Below are positions 49,423-58,145 of a stretch of DNA of 64,000 nt, piece by piece. The notes under the pieces were generated by a model that was given only the letters and a program-made list of their open reading frames with translations, searched no databases and was not told where the DNA came from. The number at the start of each line of letters is the position of its first letter. Positions within the stretch are counted from its first letter, which is position 1. The position numbers and the translations under genes are program-made. Origin of the DNA: Paenibacillus elgii NBRC 100335 (GTDB taxonomy: Bacteria; Bacillota; Bacilli; Paenibacillales; NBRC-103111). The stretch covers positions 32,586 to 96,585 of the forward strand of contig NZ_BIMB01000025.1 in assembly GCF_004000865.1 (NCBI RefSeq). The letters are read 5' to 3'.

Positions 49423-51269
49423 TTAACCGGCGTCGGCCGACGGATTGGCATGCATCTCGGCATACAGCCCCCGCAGCGCCAAAAGCTGCTCGTGCGTGCC
49501 CCGCTCGACGATCTCGCCTCCGCGCACGACGAGAATCAGATCGGCCTCCTGAATCGTGCTGAGCCGGTGGGCGATGACGAAGCTTGTCCGCCCTTGCATG
49601 AGCGCCTTCATCGCTTCCTGAATGTGCATCTCCGTGCGCGTATCGACGCTGCTGGTCGCTTCGTCCAATATGAGAATGGACGGATCGGAAAGAATCGCCC
49701 TGGCAATCGTAAGCAGCTGCCGCTGCCCGTGGCTGAGATTGCCGCCTTCCGCCGAGAGCGGCGTATCGTACCCTTGAGGCAGCTTGCGGATGAAGCCGTC
49801 CGCGTTCGCCAGCTTGGCCGCCGACCGAAGCTCCTCCTCCGTCGCATCCAGCCGCCCATACCGGATGTTGTCGCGAATCGTGCCGGAGAACAGGTGCGCG
49901 TCCTGCAGCACCATGCCGAGACGGCTTCTGAGGCTGCTTTTGTCCCACTCCCGGATATCTTTCCCGTCGATCCGAATTGTCCCTTCGGAAATCTCGTAAA
50001 AGCGGGTAAGCAGATTGATGATCGTCGTCTTGCCTGATCCGGTCGGACCGACCAAGGCGACCACTTGCCCCGGCTGAGCAGCGAACGATACTTCCCGGAG
50101 AACCGGCGTATCGCCGTAGCCAAACGTCACCCGGTCGAACTCGACTTCTCCGCGGATGGCTTCCTGCGGCTTCCGGCTGCCCTCATTGCCGAATTCCGTG
50201 TCGGTATCCAAAATTTCAAACACCCGTTCCACTCCGGCCACACCGGATTGAATCATATTGTACTGGTTCGCCAGCTCGTTGACCGGGCCGCTGAACTGCT
50301 TGGAGTAATTCAGGAAGCTGACGATGACTCCGATCGTCGTCCAGCCGTTGTACGCCATCCAGCCTCCGGCCACCGCCAGCAAAATGAAACTCGTATGGTT
50401 TAGCAGGTTCATGAACGGGCCCATCATGCCGGAAAAAATTTGCGCCCTCGTCCCCGCCTGCCGCAGCTTGGCGTTTATCTCTTGAAACTGCTGCGCTGCC
50501 AGCTCCTCGCGGTTGTAGATTTTGACGACCTTCTGCCCGGATATCGTCTCTTCGATGAAGCCGTTCAGCGCGCCGAGATGGCGCTGCTGTTCCTTGAATT
50601 GGCTTTTGGTGCGCTTGCCGATTTGCCGGGCGAACCCGGTCACGAGCGGAATGATCACAAGCGCGACCAGCGTCAGCCATCCGTTCAGCAGGAGCATCAT
50701 CGTCAGCGAGCCGATCAGCGTAACGACGCTTGTGATGAGCTGAAGCAAGCTTTGGTTCAGCGTGTTCGAGACGTTGTCGATGTCGTTCGTCGTGCGGCTC
50801 ATCAGCTCCCCGTGCGACGTTTTGTCGAAAAAGCGCACCGGAAGCTCCTGCATATGGGCAAACAGGTCGCGCCGCAGCTCCCACACCGTTCGTCCGGCGA
50901 TGCCGGACATGACGTACGTCTGCAGCCACGAAACAACGCTGCCGCCGATGTAGAGGCCAGCAGAAGAACGCACAGCTGCAGCAGGCCGTTCGGTTCGCGA
51001 AGCGCAATATAGCGGTCGATCGCCGTCCCGATCAAATACGGTCCCGCGAGCGACAGCGCGAGCCCGAGCAGCACAAGCGCGATGACGCCGGCCAACGCGG
51101 CCCGCTGCCGTTTCAGATACCCCCACAGCCGCCGAATGGCAGCCCGGGTGTTTTTGGCCCTGACCTTGGGCACCGGTTCACCCCGGCGTCCGAATCCGAA
51201 CGCTGCCGTCGGAAGATCCGCCGTTTTTTTTCCGTCAGGACGGGATGAGGGTTGAGCTTGAGGTGTCAC
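49423..51269 (-). pseudogene. ABC exporter half B (YfiC-like), frameshifted
   Basis: The natural start is a GTG at 51269 (GGAGG nine bases upstream), overlapping the previous gene by 35 bp. The first ~100 codons (LRRLWGYLKRQRAALAGVIA-like start, then YLIGTAIDRYI, LLQLCVLLL) run in one frame; from about 50957 the protein continues one frame over (GLYIGGSVVSWLQTYVMSG). Restoring one G in a GG pair at 50957-50958 gives a continuous LLGLYIGG. Downstream all ATPase motifs are intact: VGPTGSGKTT, LSHGQRQLLTIARA, ILDEATSSVD, IAHRLSTI. It is either a recent inactivating mutation or a sequencing error. The partner is the gene at 51235-53004. Confidence 0.85.
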
Positions 51270-53004
51270 GGACGCTCGCCTCCTTTCCGTGCTGGGAACG
51301 GTAAATATCGCGGTAAATCGCGCTGCTCTGCAGCAGCTCCCGATGCGTGCCCCGGGCGGCAATCACGCCGTCCTCCAGCACGAGGATCAGATCCGCCTCC
51401 GTCACCGATGCAATACGCTGGGCGATGACGATGCAGGTCGTTTCGCTCATCAAAGCCTCCAAAGACTCGCGGATACGGGCTTCCGTCACCAGATCGACGG
51501 CGCTCGTACTGTCGTCGAGAATAAGAATTTTGGGCCGGAGCAGCAGTGCCCGCGCGATGGATAGACGCTGCTTTTGGCCGCCCGACAGATTGACACCCCG
51601 CTGCCCCAGCTCCGTATCGTAGCCGTCCGGCATCCGTGCGATGAATTCATGAGCCTGCGCCGACCGGGCCGCCGCCTCGACTTCCTCCTGCGAAGCGTCC
51701 GGCCGCCCGTAGCGGATGTTGTCGCGAATCGTGCCGCTGAACAAGATCGCCTGCTGCAGCACGATGCCGACTTGACTGCGTAAATGTTTGGAATCGATGT
51801 CTCTTACATCGGTTCCGTCGATCAATACCCGACCCTCCGTCGCATCGAACAGCCTTGGGATTAGGCCGACCAAAGACGATTTGCCTGAGCCGGTGGCACC
51901 GAGAATGCCGACCGTCTGCCCCGGCTCGACGGCAAAGCTGACGTCTTTCAGCACAAAGTCGGTCTTCCCGGGATCGTACGAGAACGATACCCGGTCGAAC
52001 CTCACATGCCCTCCCCCGATGGCGCCGGCGTTGGCCTGCTTGGCTTCCGCGATGCCCGGCTGCGTCTCCAGCACTTCGCAGATGCGGTCCGCAGACGCTT
52101 TGGCCCGGGAGAACGAAATTAGCAGCATGCCGACGGACAGCAGGGAAAATAGGAGCTGCGACATATAGCTAAGGTATGCGATCAGGTCACCCACCGGCAT
52201 TGTCCCTTCCCACGTCTGCGCGCCTCCGTACCAGAGCACGGCCACGATGCCTGCGTTCAGCACCAGCATCATCAGCGGCATATTGGCGGCAACCGTCCGA
52301 GCCGCTTTCAGGGCGACTTCCAGGTGCTCCCGGTTCGCCTTCCCGTAGCGCTCGCGCTCAACGGCGGAGCGGACGAACGCTTTTACCACGCGAATGCCCT
52401 TGAGGTTCTCCTGAAGCACCGTGTTCAGCCCATCCAGCTTTTCCTGCACCCGGCCGAACAACGGAACCGACAGCCGGATCAGCGTATATAAAATGATCAT
52501 CAGGAGCGGCACCACCGCAAGCAGCATCAGCGAGAGGCGAGGACTGAGCGCGATCATCATTGCGATGCTGCCGACCGCCAGCGCCGCGCTGCGAACCATG
52601 GCGCGCAGTAGGATCTGGATCTGGTTCTGCACCTGCATAACATCCCCCGTCAGCCGGGTTACAAGCGATCCCGTCGTCAACCGATCCAAGTTGTCGAACG
52701 AAAAGGTCTGTACTTTTTGAAACAGGCTGAGACGCAAATCCGCCCCAAAGCCGAGCGCCGCACGGCTGGAAAAAACCGTGCAGCCCATACCACCGAGCAG
52801 TCCGACAAGCGCAGCGCCGATCATCAGCAGGCCCGTATGCCAAATGTGCCCCAGGTAGCTGCGCACGACGCCTTCGTTGATGACGCTAGCCATCAGCCTC
52901 GGCTGCAGCAGATCCATGCACACCTCCAGCACCATAAACAGGGGGGCAAGCAGCGCAGCCCATAGGTATGGCTTCAAGTAGGTTCTAAGCTTCCACACAT
53001 TCAT
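51235..53004 (-). CDS. ABC exporter half A (YfiB-like), degenerate ATPase site
   Basis: 589 residues. Six membrane spans (about 15-300) are followed by an ATPase domain with GATGSGKSSLVG (Walker A), LSGGQKQRLSIARA (signature) and Walker B ILILDDSTSAVD. The catalytic glutamate is replaced by aspartate, typical of the degenerate half of heterodimeric exporters such as YfiB/YfiC and BmrC/BmrD. It needs the second half at 49423-51269, which is frameshifted here. It follows marR after 25 bp and carries a MarR-like motif copy just upstream. Drug or lipid export is the likely role. Confidence 0.92.
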   Translation of the reverse strand: MNVWKLRTYLKPYLWAALLAPLFMVLEVCMDLLQPRLMASVINEGVVRSYLGHIWHTGLLMIGAALVGLLGGMGCTVFSSRAALGFGADLRLSLFQKVQTFSFDNLDRLTTGSLVTRLTGDVMQVQNQIQILLRAMVRSAALAVGSIAMMIALSPRLSLMLLAVVPLLMIILYTLIRLSVPLFGRVQEKLDGLNTVLQENLKGIRVVKAFVRSAVERERYGKANREHLEVALKAARTVAANMPLMMLVLNAGIVAVLWYGGAQTWEGTMPVGDLIAYLSYMSQLLFSLLSVGMLLISFSRAKASADRICEVLETQPGIAEAKQANAGAIGGGHVRFDRVSFSYDPGKTDFVLKDVSFAVEPGQTVGILGATGSGKSSLVGLIPRLFDATEGRVLIDGTDVRDIDSKHLRSQVGIVLQQAILFSGTIRDNIRYGRPDASQEEVEAAARSAQAHEFIARMPDGYDTELGQRGVNLSGGQKQRLSIARALLLRPKILILDDSTSAVDLVTEARIRESLEALMSETTCIVIAQRIASVTEADLILVLEDGVIAARGTHRELLQSSAIYRDIYRSQHGKEASVRDTSSSTLIPS

Positions 53005-53016
53005 TATCCTCCGTTT

Positions 53017-53029
53017 GTTTGTCGGCTAA
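53017..53029. promoter_or_regulatory. Candidate MarR site between marR and exporter genes
   Basis: GTTTGTCGGCTAA occurs here and again before marR at 53495-53507. A second site inside the operon would let MarR control the exporter genes separately. Confidence 0.4.
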
Positions 53030-53476
53030 CTATTCGTCCTTGAAATTCTGTTGAAACGTCTCCAAATTATCGCGAACCTGCAGCAGCAGCCGGCGGAACA
53101 GCATCTTTTCCTCCGGGCTGAAATGCTCGAAGCATTCCGCCTCCAATACCTGCAGCGCTTCCTGAACGCCGGCGGCGGCTTGCCGTCCTTTCCCGGTCAA
53201 GTAGACGCGGGACACGCGCTGATCGGCCGGGTCCGGCTTCCGTTCAAGGAGCCCCGTCTTCTCCATTCGGTTGATCATCACGGTTAACGTAGGCGGCTTG
53301 ATGAGCATGCTGTCCGCCAGCTCCTTCTGGCTCTGGCCGTCCCGCTCCGACAACCGCATAAGCAGCGGAGGCTGTCCGGGAAAGACGTCGTATTTCTGAA
53401 TCATCAGATCGACGCTGTGCCGATGAAGCTTGAGCACATGCCGCATTAGGCGGGTCAGCGAATCGTCATGCGACAT
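53030..53476 (-). CDS. MarR family regulator of the ABC exporter
   Basis: 148 residues. The winged helix shows SQKELADSMLIKPPTLTVMI, NRMEKTGLLERKPDPADQRV and the wing SRVYLTGKGR, flanked by dimerisation helices. It is the first gene of the operon with the two exporter halves, an arrangement typical of drug-responsive repressors. AGGAGGAC precedes the ATG. A candidate operator with TTTAG...CTAAA arms lies 14-32 bp upstream. Confidence 0.92.
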   Translation of the reverse strand: MSHDDSLTRLMRHVLKLHRHSVDLMIQKYDVFPGQPPLLMRLSERDGQSQKELADSMLIKPPTLTVMINRMEKTGLLERKPDPADQRVSRVYLTGKGRQAAAGVQEALQVLEAECFEHFSPEEKMLFRRLLLQVRDNLETFQQNFKDE

Positions 53477-53490
53477 TGGGAAGTCCTCCT

Positions 53491-53508
53491 TTTAGTTTGT
53501 CGGCTAAA
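53491..53508. promoter_or_regulatory. Candidate MarR operator
   Basis: TTTAGTTTGTCGGCTAAA has TTTAG/CTAAA inverted arms and contains the 13-mer GTTTGTCGGCTAA repeated at 53017. It lies directly upstream of marR's ribosome site. Confidence 0.5.
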
Positions 53509-53565
53509 TAAATTTAGGTTAGGGGATTTTGGAGCGGCTGTCAATGGGGCTTAGAAACTTTCAGG

Positions 53566-53602
53566 AACACAAACAGCCCCGCTTCCGGAGAAGCGGAGCT
53601 GA
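53566..53602 (-). terminator. Terminator of the malic enzyme gene
   Basis: AGCTCCGCTTC pairs with GAAGCGGGGCT (one wobble) around TCCG. The following T-run (TGTTTGTG) is weak. Confidence 0.6.
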
Positions 53603-53655
53603 TTTGCTTTTAAAAAGGATAGCTAGTACGCTTTCAAGTCCGTACCGGCCAGAAT

Positions 53656-55077
53656 TTAAGCAAACTCGTGCGGAATTTTGCGGGCCACGCCGGTTTCCAC
53701 TGCGGCTTGGGTTACTTTTTTTCTAACCGCTTCCACGACCCGGCTGTTAAAGACGCTCGGAATGATATACTGCTCGTTCAATTCGTCGTCCTCCACGGTG
53801 GAGGCGATCGCGTAAGCGGCGGCAAGCTTCATTTCCTCGTTAATCGTCGTCGCCTGGCAATCGAGCGCCCCTCTGAAAATGCCGGGGAAGCACAGCACGT
53901 TGTTTAACTGGTTCGGGTAATCCGACCTTCCGGTTGCCATCACGCGAACGTACGGCTCCGCAATTTCCGGTAGAATTTCCGGCGTCGGATTGGCCATGGC
54001 AAAGACGATCGGGTCTTTGGACATTTTTTTCAAATCCTCGACGCCGATCACGCCCGGACCGGACAAGCCGATAAATACATCCGCATCCTGCATCGCATCC
54101 GATAAGGTACCCGCAATGTTGTCCGGGTTCGTATGCTCGGCATACCACTGAAACATGGGATTACTGTACGCTTCACCCCGGCGAATAATCCCGACGGACC
54201 GCGAAGCGCCGATGATATGCGTCACTCCGGCTGCCATCAGCATCTTGGTGCAAGCTACTCCGGCGGCGCCGACCCCGCTGAAGACGACTTTAATATCCGT
54301 CAGCTTTTTGCCGACCAATTTCAATGCGTTAATCAGTCCCGCCAGCATGACGACGGCCGTCCCATGCTGATCGTCATGAAATACAGGAATATCCAGTTCC
54401 TGCTTCAACCGCTCCTCGATTTCAAAGCAGCGCGGAGAGGAAATGTCCTCCAAATTAATTCCGCCAAACGCCGGTGCAATGGCTTTCACGATTCGGATAA
54501 TTTCTTCCGTATCCTTCGTATCCAAACAAATCGGAAACGAATCGATGCCCGCCATTTCCTTGAACAGCATCGCTTTTCCTTCCATCACCGGCATGGCTGC
54601 GATCGGACCGATATCTCCGAGCCCGAGGACAGCCGTCCCGTCGCTGACGACCGCGACCGTATTTCTTTTGATCGTAAGCGAATATGCCTTGGAAGGGTCT
54701 TCGTGCAGCGCCATACAGACGCGGGCTACACCGGGGGTGTATACATGGGAGAGATCGTCCCGATTTTTGATCGGCACTTTCGAATGGACCTCAAGCTTGC
54801 CGCCCAGGTGCATCAAGAAGGTGCGGTCGGAAAAGTTAATGATTTTAATTCCCGGTACTTTGGTCACATTTTTAATCAAGGTAGCTTCATTTTCCGCATT
54901 GGACACGTTTACCGTAATATCGCGGATCGTCGTATTTTTACTCCGGTTCACGTTATCGACGGCGACAATTTCGCCCCCGGTTTCGTGAATCGCATTCGCG
55001 ATATGAATGAATGGAACGTTCGGTTCCGTCTCCATTCGCAAAATAATCGTATAGCTCCCGCTCGTTTGAACTCCCAT
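53656..55077 (-). CDS. NAD(P)-dependent malic enzyme with N-terminal ACT domain
   Basis: 473 residues. An ACT regulatory domain (about 8-82; YTIILRMETEPNVPF, IRDITVNVSNAENEATLI) precedes the malic enzyme core: YTPGVARVCMALHEDP, LGLGDIGPIAAMPVMEGKA, DDQHGTAVVMLAGLINALKL and the nucleotide loop FSGVGAAGVACTKMLM. It converts malate to pyruvate, CO2 and reduced nicotinamide cofactor. The ACT domain suggests amino acid or small-molecule control. GGAGGAG precedes the ATG. The promoter region holds two GTTGTATCA-type sites in inverted orientation (55129-55191). Confidence 0.94.
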   Translation of the reverse strand: MGVQTSGSYTIILRMETEPNVPFIHIANAIHETGGEIVAVDNVNRSKNTTIRDITVNVSNAENEATLIKNVTKVPGIKIINFSDRTFLMHLGGKLEVHSKVPIKNRDDLSHVYTPGVARVCMALHEDPSKAYSLTIKRNTVAVVSDGTAVLGLGDIGPIAAMPVMEGKAMLFKEMAGIDSFPICLDTKDTEEIIRIVKAIAPAFGGINLEDISSPRCFEIEERLKQELDIPVFHDDQHGTAVVMLAGLINALKLVGKKLTDIKVVFSGVGAAGVACTKMLMAAGVTHIIGASRSVGIIRRGEAYSNPMFQWYAEHTNPDNIAGTLSDAMQDADVFIGLSGPGVIGVEDLKKMSKDPIVFAMANPTPEILPEIAEPYVRVMATGRSDYPNQLNNVLCFPGIFRGALDCQATTINEEMKLAAAYAIASTVEDDELNEQYIIPSVFNSRVVEAVRKKVTQAAVETGVARKIPHEFA

Positions 55078-55128
55078 GACAAATTCTCCTCCCTGATATC
55101 CCCTGCAAGTGGATCGACGATTTTTAAT

Positions 55129-55191
55129 GTTGTATCACATATGAGAGAAAAAGCTTTCATTAATGTGTAATATTAATATATATGATACAAC
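55129..55191. promoter_or_regulatory. Pair of inverted 14-bp sites before the malic enzyme gene
   Basis: GTTGTATCACATAT (55129-55142) and ATATATGATACAAC (55178-55191) are inverted copies matching at 13 of 14 positions, 35 bp apart. They flank AT-rich promoter sequence and look like two operators for one regulator acting by looping or cooperative binding. Confidence 0.55.
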
Positions 55192-55248
55192 CTTATTCGT
55201 AAAGAGTATGATTGTCAAATCATAGCGGGTAGCGGGATGAAATCCCGA

Positions 55249-55794
55249 TCACTCGTACCATCTTCCCATCACAATGGTGTTATAATAGTTGCCGTCGGAA
55301 AGAATTTTGTCGTTTTTCAATAAGCCTTCGACTTCAAACCCAAGCTTTTTATACAGCTCAACAGCCTTGTCGTTGGTTTCCAGGACATTCAAGGTCATTT
55401 TTTTAATGCCGTTCGCGTCAGCCCAAGAAATCGATTCTTTTAAAAGATTTTTCCCGATGCCATATCCCCAAAACTCTTGCAAAACACATACTCCGAATTC
55501 GACTTTATGAGAGAATCGTTTCAAGTACACTCCTTCGCATCTTGAAAACCCGACGATCCGATCCTGAACGGCGGCGACTAAAAATAAGTTCCTCGGTTTC
55601 TCAGTATCCGTTTTAATGATCTGCTCGAAGCCTGCCGGATCGATGTACGCCTCCCCTCTCTCTCGGTCCATATTTTCGGTTTCTCCGTCAATTTGCAGTC
55701 TTACTTCGGACAATTGTCCGGCGTCTTTGTCGATTGCGGATCTGATCGTATAATTTAATCCGTTGATGTAAAACTCTTGTGGGTTCGCTAGCAT
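55249..55794 (-). CDS. GNAT family N-acetyltransferase
   Basis: 181 residues from the ATG at 55794 (GGAG six bases upstream); an ATG at 55806 lies before the ribosome site. The acetyl-CoA region is VCVLQEFWGYGIGKNLLKES, followed by ADANGIKKMTLNVLETNDKA and YKKLGFEVEG, all typical of RimJ/RimL-like or small-molecule GNATs. The codon use is more AT-rich than in neighbouring genes, which may indicate transfer. The substrate is unknown. Confidence 0.88.
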   Translation of the reverse strand: MLANPQEFYINGLNYTIRSAIDKDAGQLSEVRLQIDGETENMDRERGEAYIDPAGFEQIIKTDTEKPRNLFLVAAVQDRIVGFSRCEGVYLKRFSHKVEFGVCVLQEFWGYGIGKNLLKESISWADANGIKKMTLNVLETNDKAVELYKKLGFEVEGLLKNDKILSDGNYYNTIVMGRWYE

Positions 55795-55841
55795 GATAGG
55801 CTCCATTCTTTAAGTTTGTTCATGAGGACGCTGCAAAAGAA

Positions 55842-55880
55842 GAAAGCCCCGATATCGAAAAATCCATATCGAGGCACATG
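55842..55880 (-). terminator. Terminator-like hairpin upstream of the acetyltransferase
   Basis: On the minus strand CCTCGATAT pairs with ATATCGGGG (one wobble) and is followed by CTTTCTTCTTTTG. No minus-strand gene lies upstream, so this may be an attenuator in the acetyltransferase leader or a terminator for antisense transcription. Confidence 0.5.
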
Positions 55881-56075
55881 CATGCAAGTAAAATATTCAG
55901 TTAACCTATTCTATCATAATTTCCAAAAATCCAAAACATCATAAAATCGATTACGTTTCGATAGACAATACGAAAATGACAATCGTCACCAAGATCGGAT
56001 TACTTCTTTCACTGTTTGACAACTCCCCGATGAGAGATACTTAACTTACAAATTGATCGAAGGAGTGTTATCACC

Positions 56076-56540
56076 ATGAACGCAACCGTATCTCTCGGAA
56101 TTTCCGTATTAATCTTTCTTCTCATTATTCGCGGGCAATTCCGCGGCATGAGCACCCCCATCAAGAAGCCGGGGATTTCCTTATTGCTGCCGATTTTATA
56201 CATCTCGACCTCGTTATTTCAATTAATGGACCCGAACCTGCATCTGCAGTCAAGCCAAGTTCTCATCGCGCTGCTCATCGGTTTGGTTATTTCCGTTCCG
56301 CTTATTATGACAACGAATTTTGAAGTCCGGGAGAACGGGGCGGCGTTTATTAAGCGCAATAAAATTGTGTTTGTCATCTTGATCGTCGTCTTTGCGCTTC
56401 GGTTCGTGTTTGTTGGCACGGTTAAGGTTATCGATCCGAGCACGCTGGGCTTTTTGTGCAACTTGGTCACTTTCGGTTATGTGGCTTGCTGGAGAATCGT
56501 AAGCTTCGTCAAATTCCGCAATGTGCTCAAATTGGCTTAG
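56076..56540 (+). CDS. CcdC-like membrane protein (DUF1453)
   Basis: 154 residues with four to five membrane segments (e.g. VLIALLIGLVISVPLIMTTN, FVILIVVFALRFVFVGTVKV). The FRGMSTPIKKPGISLLLPIL stretch is typical of the CcdC/DUF1453 family. CcdC of Bacillus is encoded near cytochrome c maturation genes but is not essential there. No cytochrome genes are nearby here. The ribosome site is AAGGAGTG. Confidence 0.82.
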   Translation: MNATVSLGISVLIFLLIIRGQFRGMSTPIKKPGISLLLPILYISTSLFQLMDPNLHLQSSQVLIALLIGLVISVPLIMTTNFEVRENGAAFIKRNKIVFVILIVVFALRFVFVGTVKVIDPSTLGFLCNLVTFGYVACWRIVSFVKFRNVLKLA

Positions 56541-56543
56541 CCG

Positions 56544-58145
56544 TCATCGGATCTTCTCCCGGTACTGTCCCGGGGTCACCCCCTTGATGGACTTGAACAT
56601 TTTGGTAAAATACTGCACGTCCTCATATCCGACCCGGCGCGAGATTTCATAAATCTTCAGCGTCGGGTCACTCATGAGTTCCGCCGCTTTATTGACCCTG
56701 AACTCCATCAAATATTTCGTATACGAAACGCCGAGCTCCTCTTTAAAAATTTTGCTGAAATACGAGGCGTTCAAGTAAAAGCGTTCGGCCACCGCGTTCA
56801 GATTCAGCTCCTCCGGGTAATGAAGCTCCATATATTCCAACGCTTTCTCGATCACCTTGCGCCTTTTTTTGCTTTGCGAATGCTCCAGAAAGTCAATGAT
56901 TTTCGTAATGGTATCGCCGAGCAGCCCATGAATTTCGTCCGGCGATTGCGACTGCTGCAGCAGCTCGAAAAAATGCAGGCTGAACTGCGAGAAGTCTTTC
57001 GCCGCCCCGTTACCCTCCACAGCGGTCCTGACGAGCGAATTAACGATATCGATATAAATAAACTTCAAGTCGATCGGGCGAATGCTCCGGTTTTCCCGCA
57101 CAATCTGATCCAGACTCGCCAAGGCTGCGACCTTGTTCCCTACCCGGATATGGTTGATCAGCGCTTCCGTATCGTAAAGCCGGTATCCCCCCGATTTAAG
57201 CGGTCCGGTCGCGCTCCTCGCCTCCTTGCTCCGGCCCGTATCCAAATAGCCGTGGAGCAGCATCTGCTTCGCCTGCCGGTAGGATATGGGAATGTCGAGC
57301 AGATCGCCGACCGCTCCGCCTAAGCCGATGATGACGGTGCTGCCGACAATTTTATGAACGATTTTGCGGATATCTTCGAACATCGTCAGACAGGCGCGGG
57401 CTAGCTCGTCATCCTCCTCTTCGAATGAGGAAACGATGCACACCACCTCGTCCGCATGGGTGAAGACGGTCTCGTTCTCGCACACGTTCGGCAAAAAATC
57501 TTGCAGCAAATTGCGCAGCACGAACTGGGTAAAATTCGCATCCGGCTTATTTTTCGGCGGAAACGCTTCCGGCTCCGGCACCTGAAGCACTAAACAAGCA
57601 TGGCGGAGCCCCTTGTTCTTCAACCCGAAATCGTTCAGCGCCTCGCGCAATTTTGGCTCGTCTGGCTTGTGGCCCATAATTAATTTCGAGAAAAGCATTT
57701 CCTTTAATAAAGGCAGCCGCTTGTTGACCTGATCGTCGGCTTTTTTCAGCAACGCTTCCTTTCGCCGGTCCGTCTCAATCTGCTCCAGGCAACGCGCGAC
57801 CACGTCAAGCAGATCGTCGTCCTCCACCGGCTTCAGAATATAATCGGAAGCGCCTAAGGAAAGCGCCTTTTTGGCGTACTCAAAATCGCTGAAGCCGCTG
57901 ATAATGACTACTTTCGCGGCAAGCCGCTGTTCCTTGAGCCGCTCGATCAATTCCAGCCCGTCCATACGGGGCATGCGGATATCGGTCAGAATGAGATCCG
58001 GCTGCACCTCTGCGGCGAGGGCCAACGCTTCTTCGCCGCAGGTCGCTTCATGCAGGAAGCCGATGCCCAATTTGCCCCAATCGATCGTATGCACGAGCCG
58101 CTCGCGAATCCATGCCTCGTCATCGACTACGATCATACGGTACAT
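56544..58145 (-). CDS. YesN-type response regulator (REC-AraC)
   Basis: 533 residues. The N-terminal receiver domain (1-120) has the acidic pair VVDDE and the phosphorylation site LILTDIRMPRMDG with Asp54. A middle region of about 270 residues follows, then a C-terminal AraC-type helix-turn-helix (about 430-530; LNLNAVAERFYLNASYFSKI, RRVGYEDVQYFTKMFKSIKG). It forms a two-component pair with the YesM kinase encoded upstream (26-bp overlap) and probably activates the sugar ABC transporter operon it belongs to. Confidence 0.93.
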   Translation of the reverse strand: MYRMIVVDDEAWIRERLVHTIDWGKLGIGFLHEATCGEEALALAAEVQPDLILTDIRMPRMDGLELIERLKEQRLAAKVVIISGFSDFEYAKKALSLGASDYILKPVEDDDLLDVVARCLEQIETDRRKEALLKKADDQVNKRLPLLKEMLFSKLIMGHKPDEPKLREALNDFGLKNKGLRHACLVLQVPEPEAFPPKNKPDANFTQFVLRNLLQDFLPNVCENETVFTHADEVVCIVSSFEEEDDELARACLTMFEDIRKIVHKIVGSTVIIGLGGAVGDLLDIPISYRQAKQMLLHGYLDTGRSKEARSATGPLKSGGYRLYDTEALINHIRVGNKVAALASLDQIVRENRSIRPIDLKFIYIDIVNSLVRTAVEGNGAAKDFSQFSLHFFELLQQSQSPDEIHGLLGDTITKIIDFLEHSQSKKRRKVIEKALEYMELHYPEELNLNAVAERFYLNASYFSKIFKEELGVSYTKYLMEFRVNKAAELMSDPTLKIYEISRRVGYEDVQYFTKMFKSIKGVTPGQYREKIR

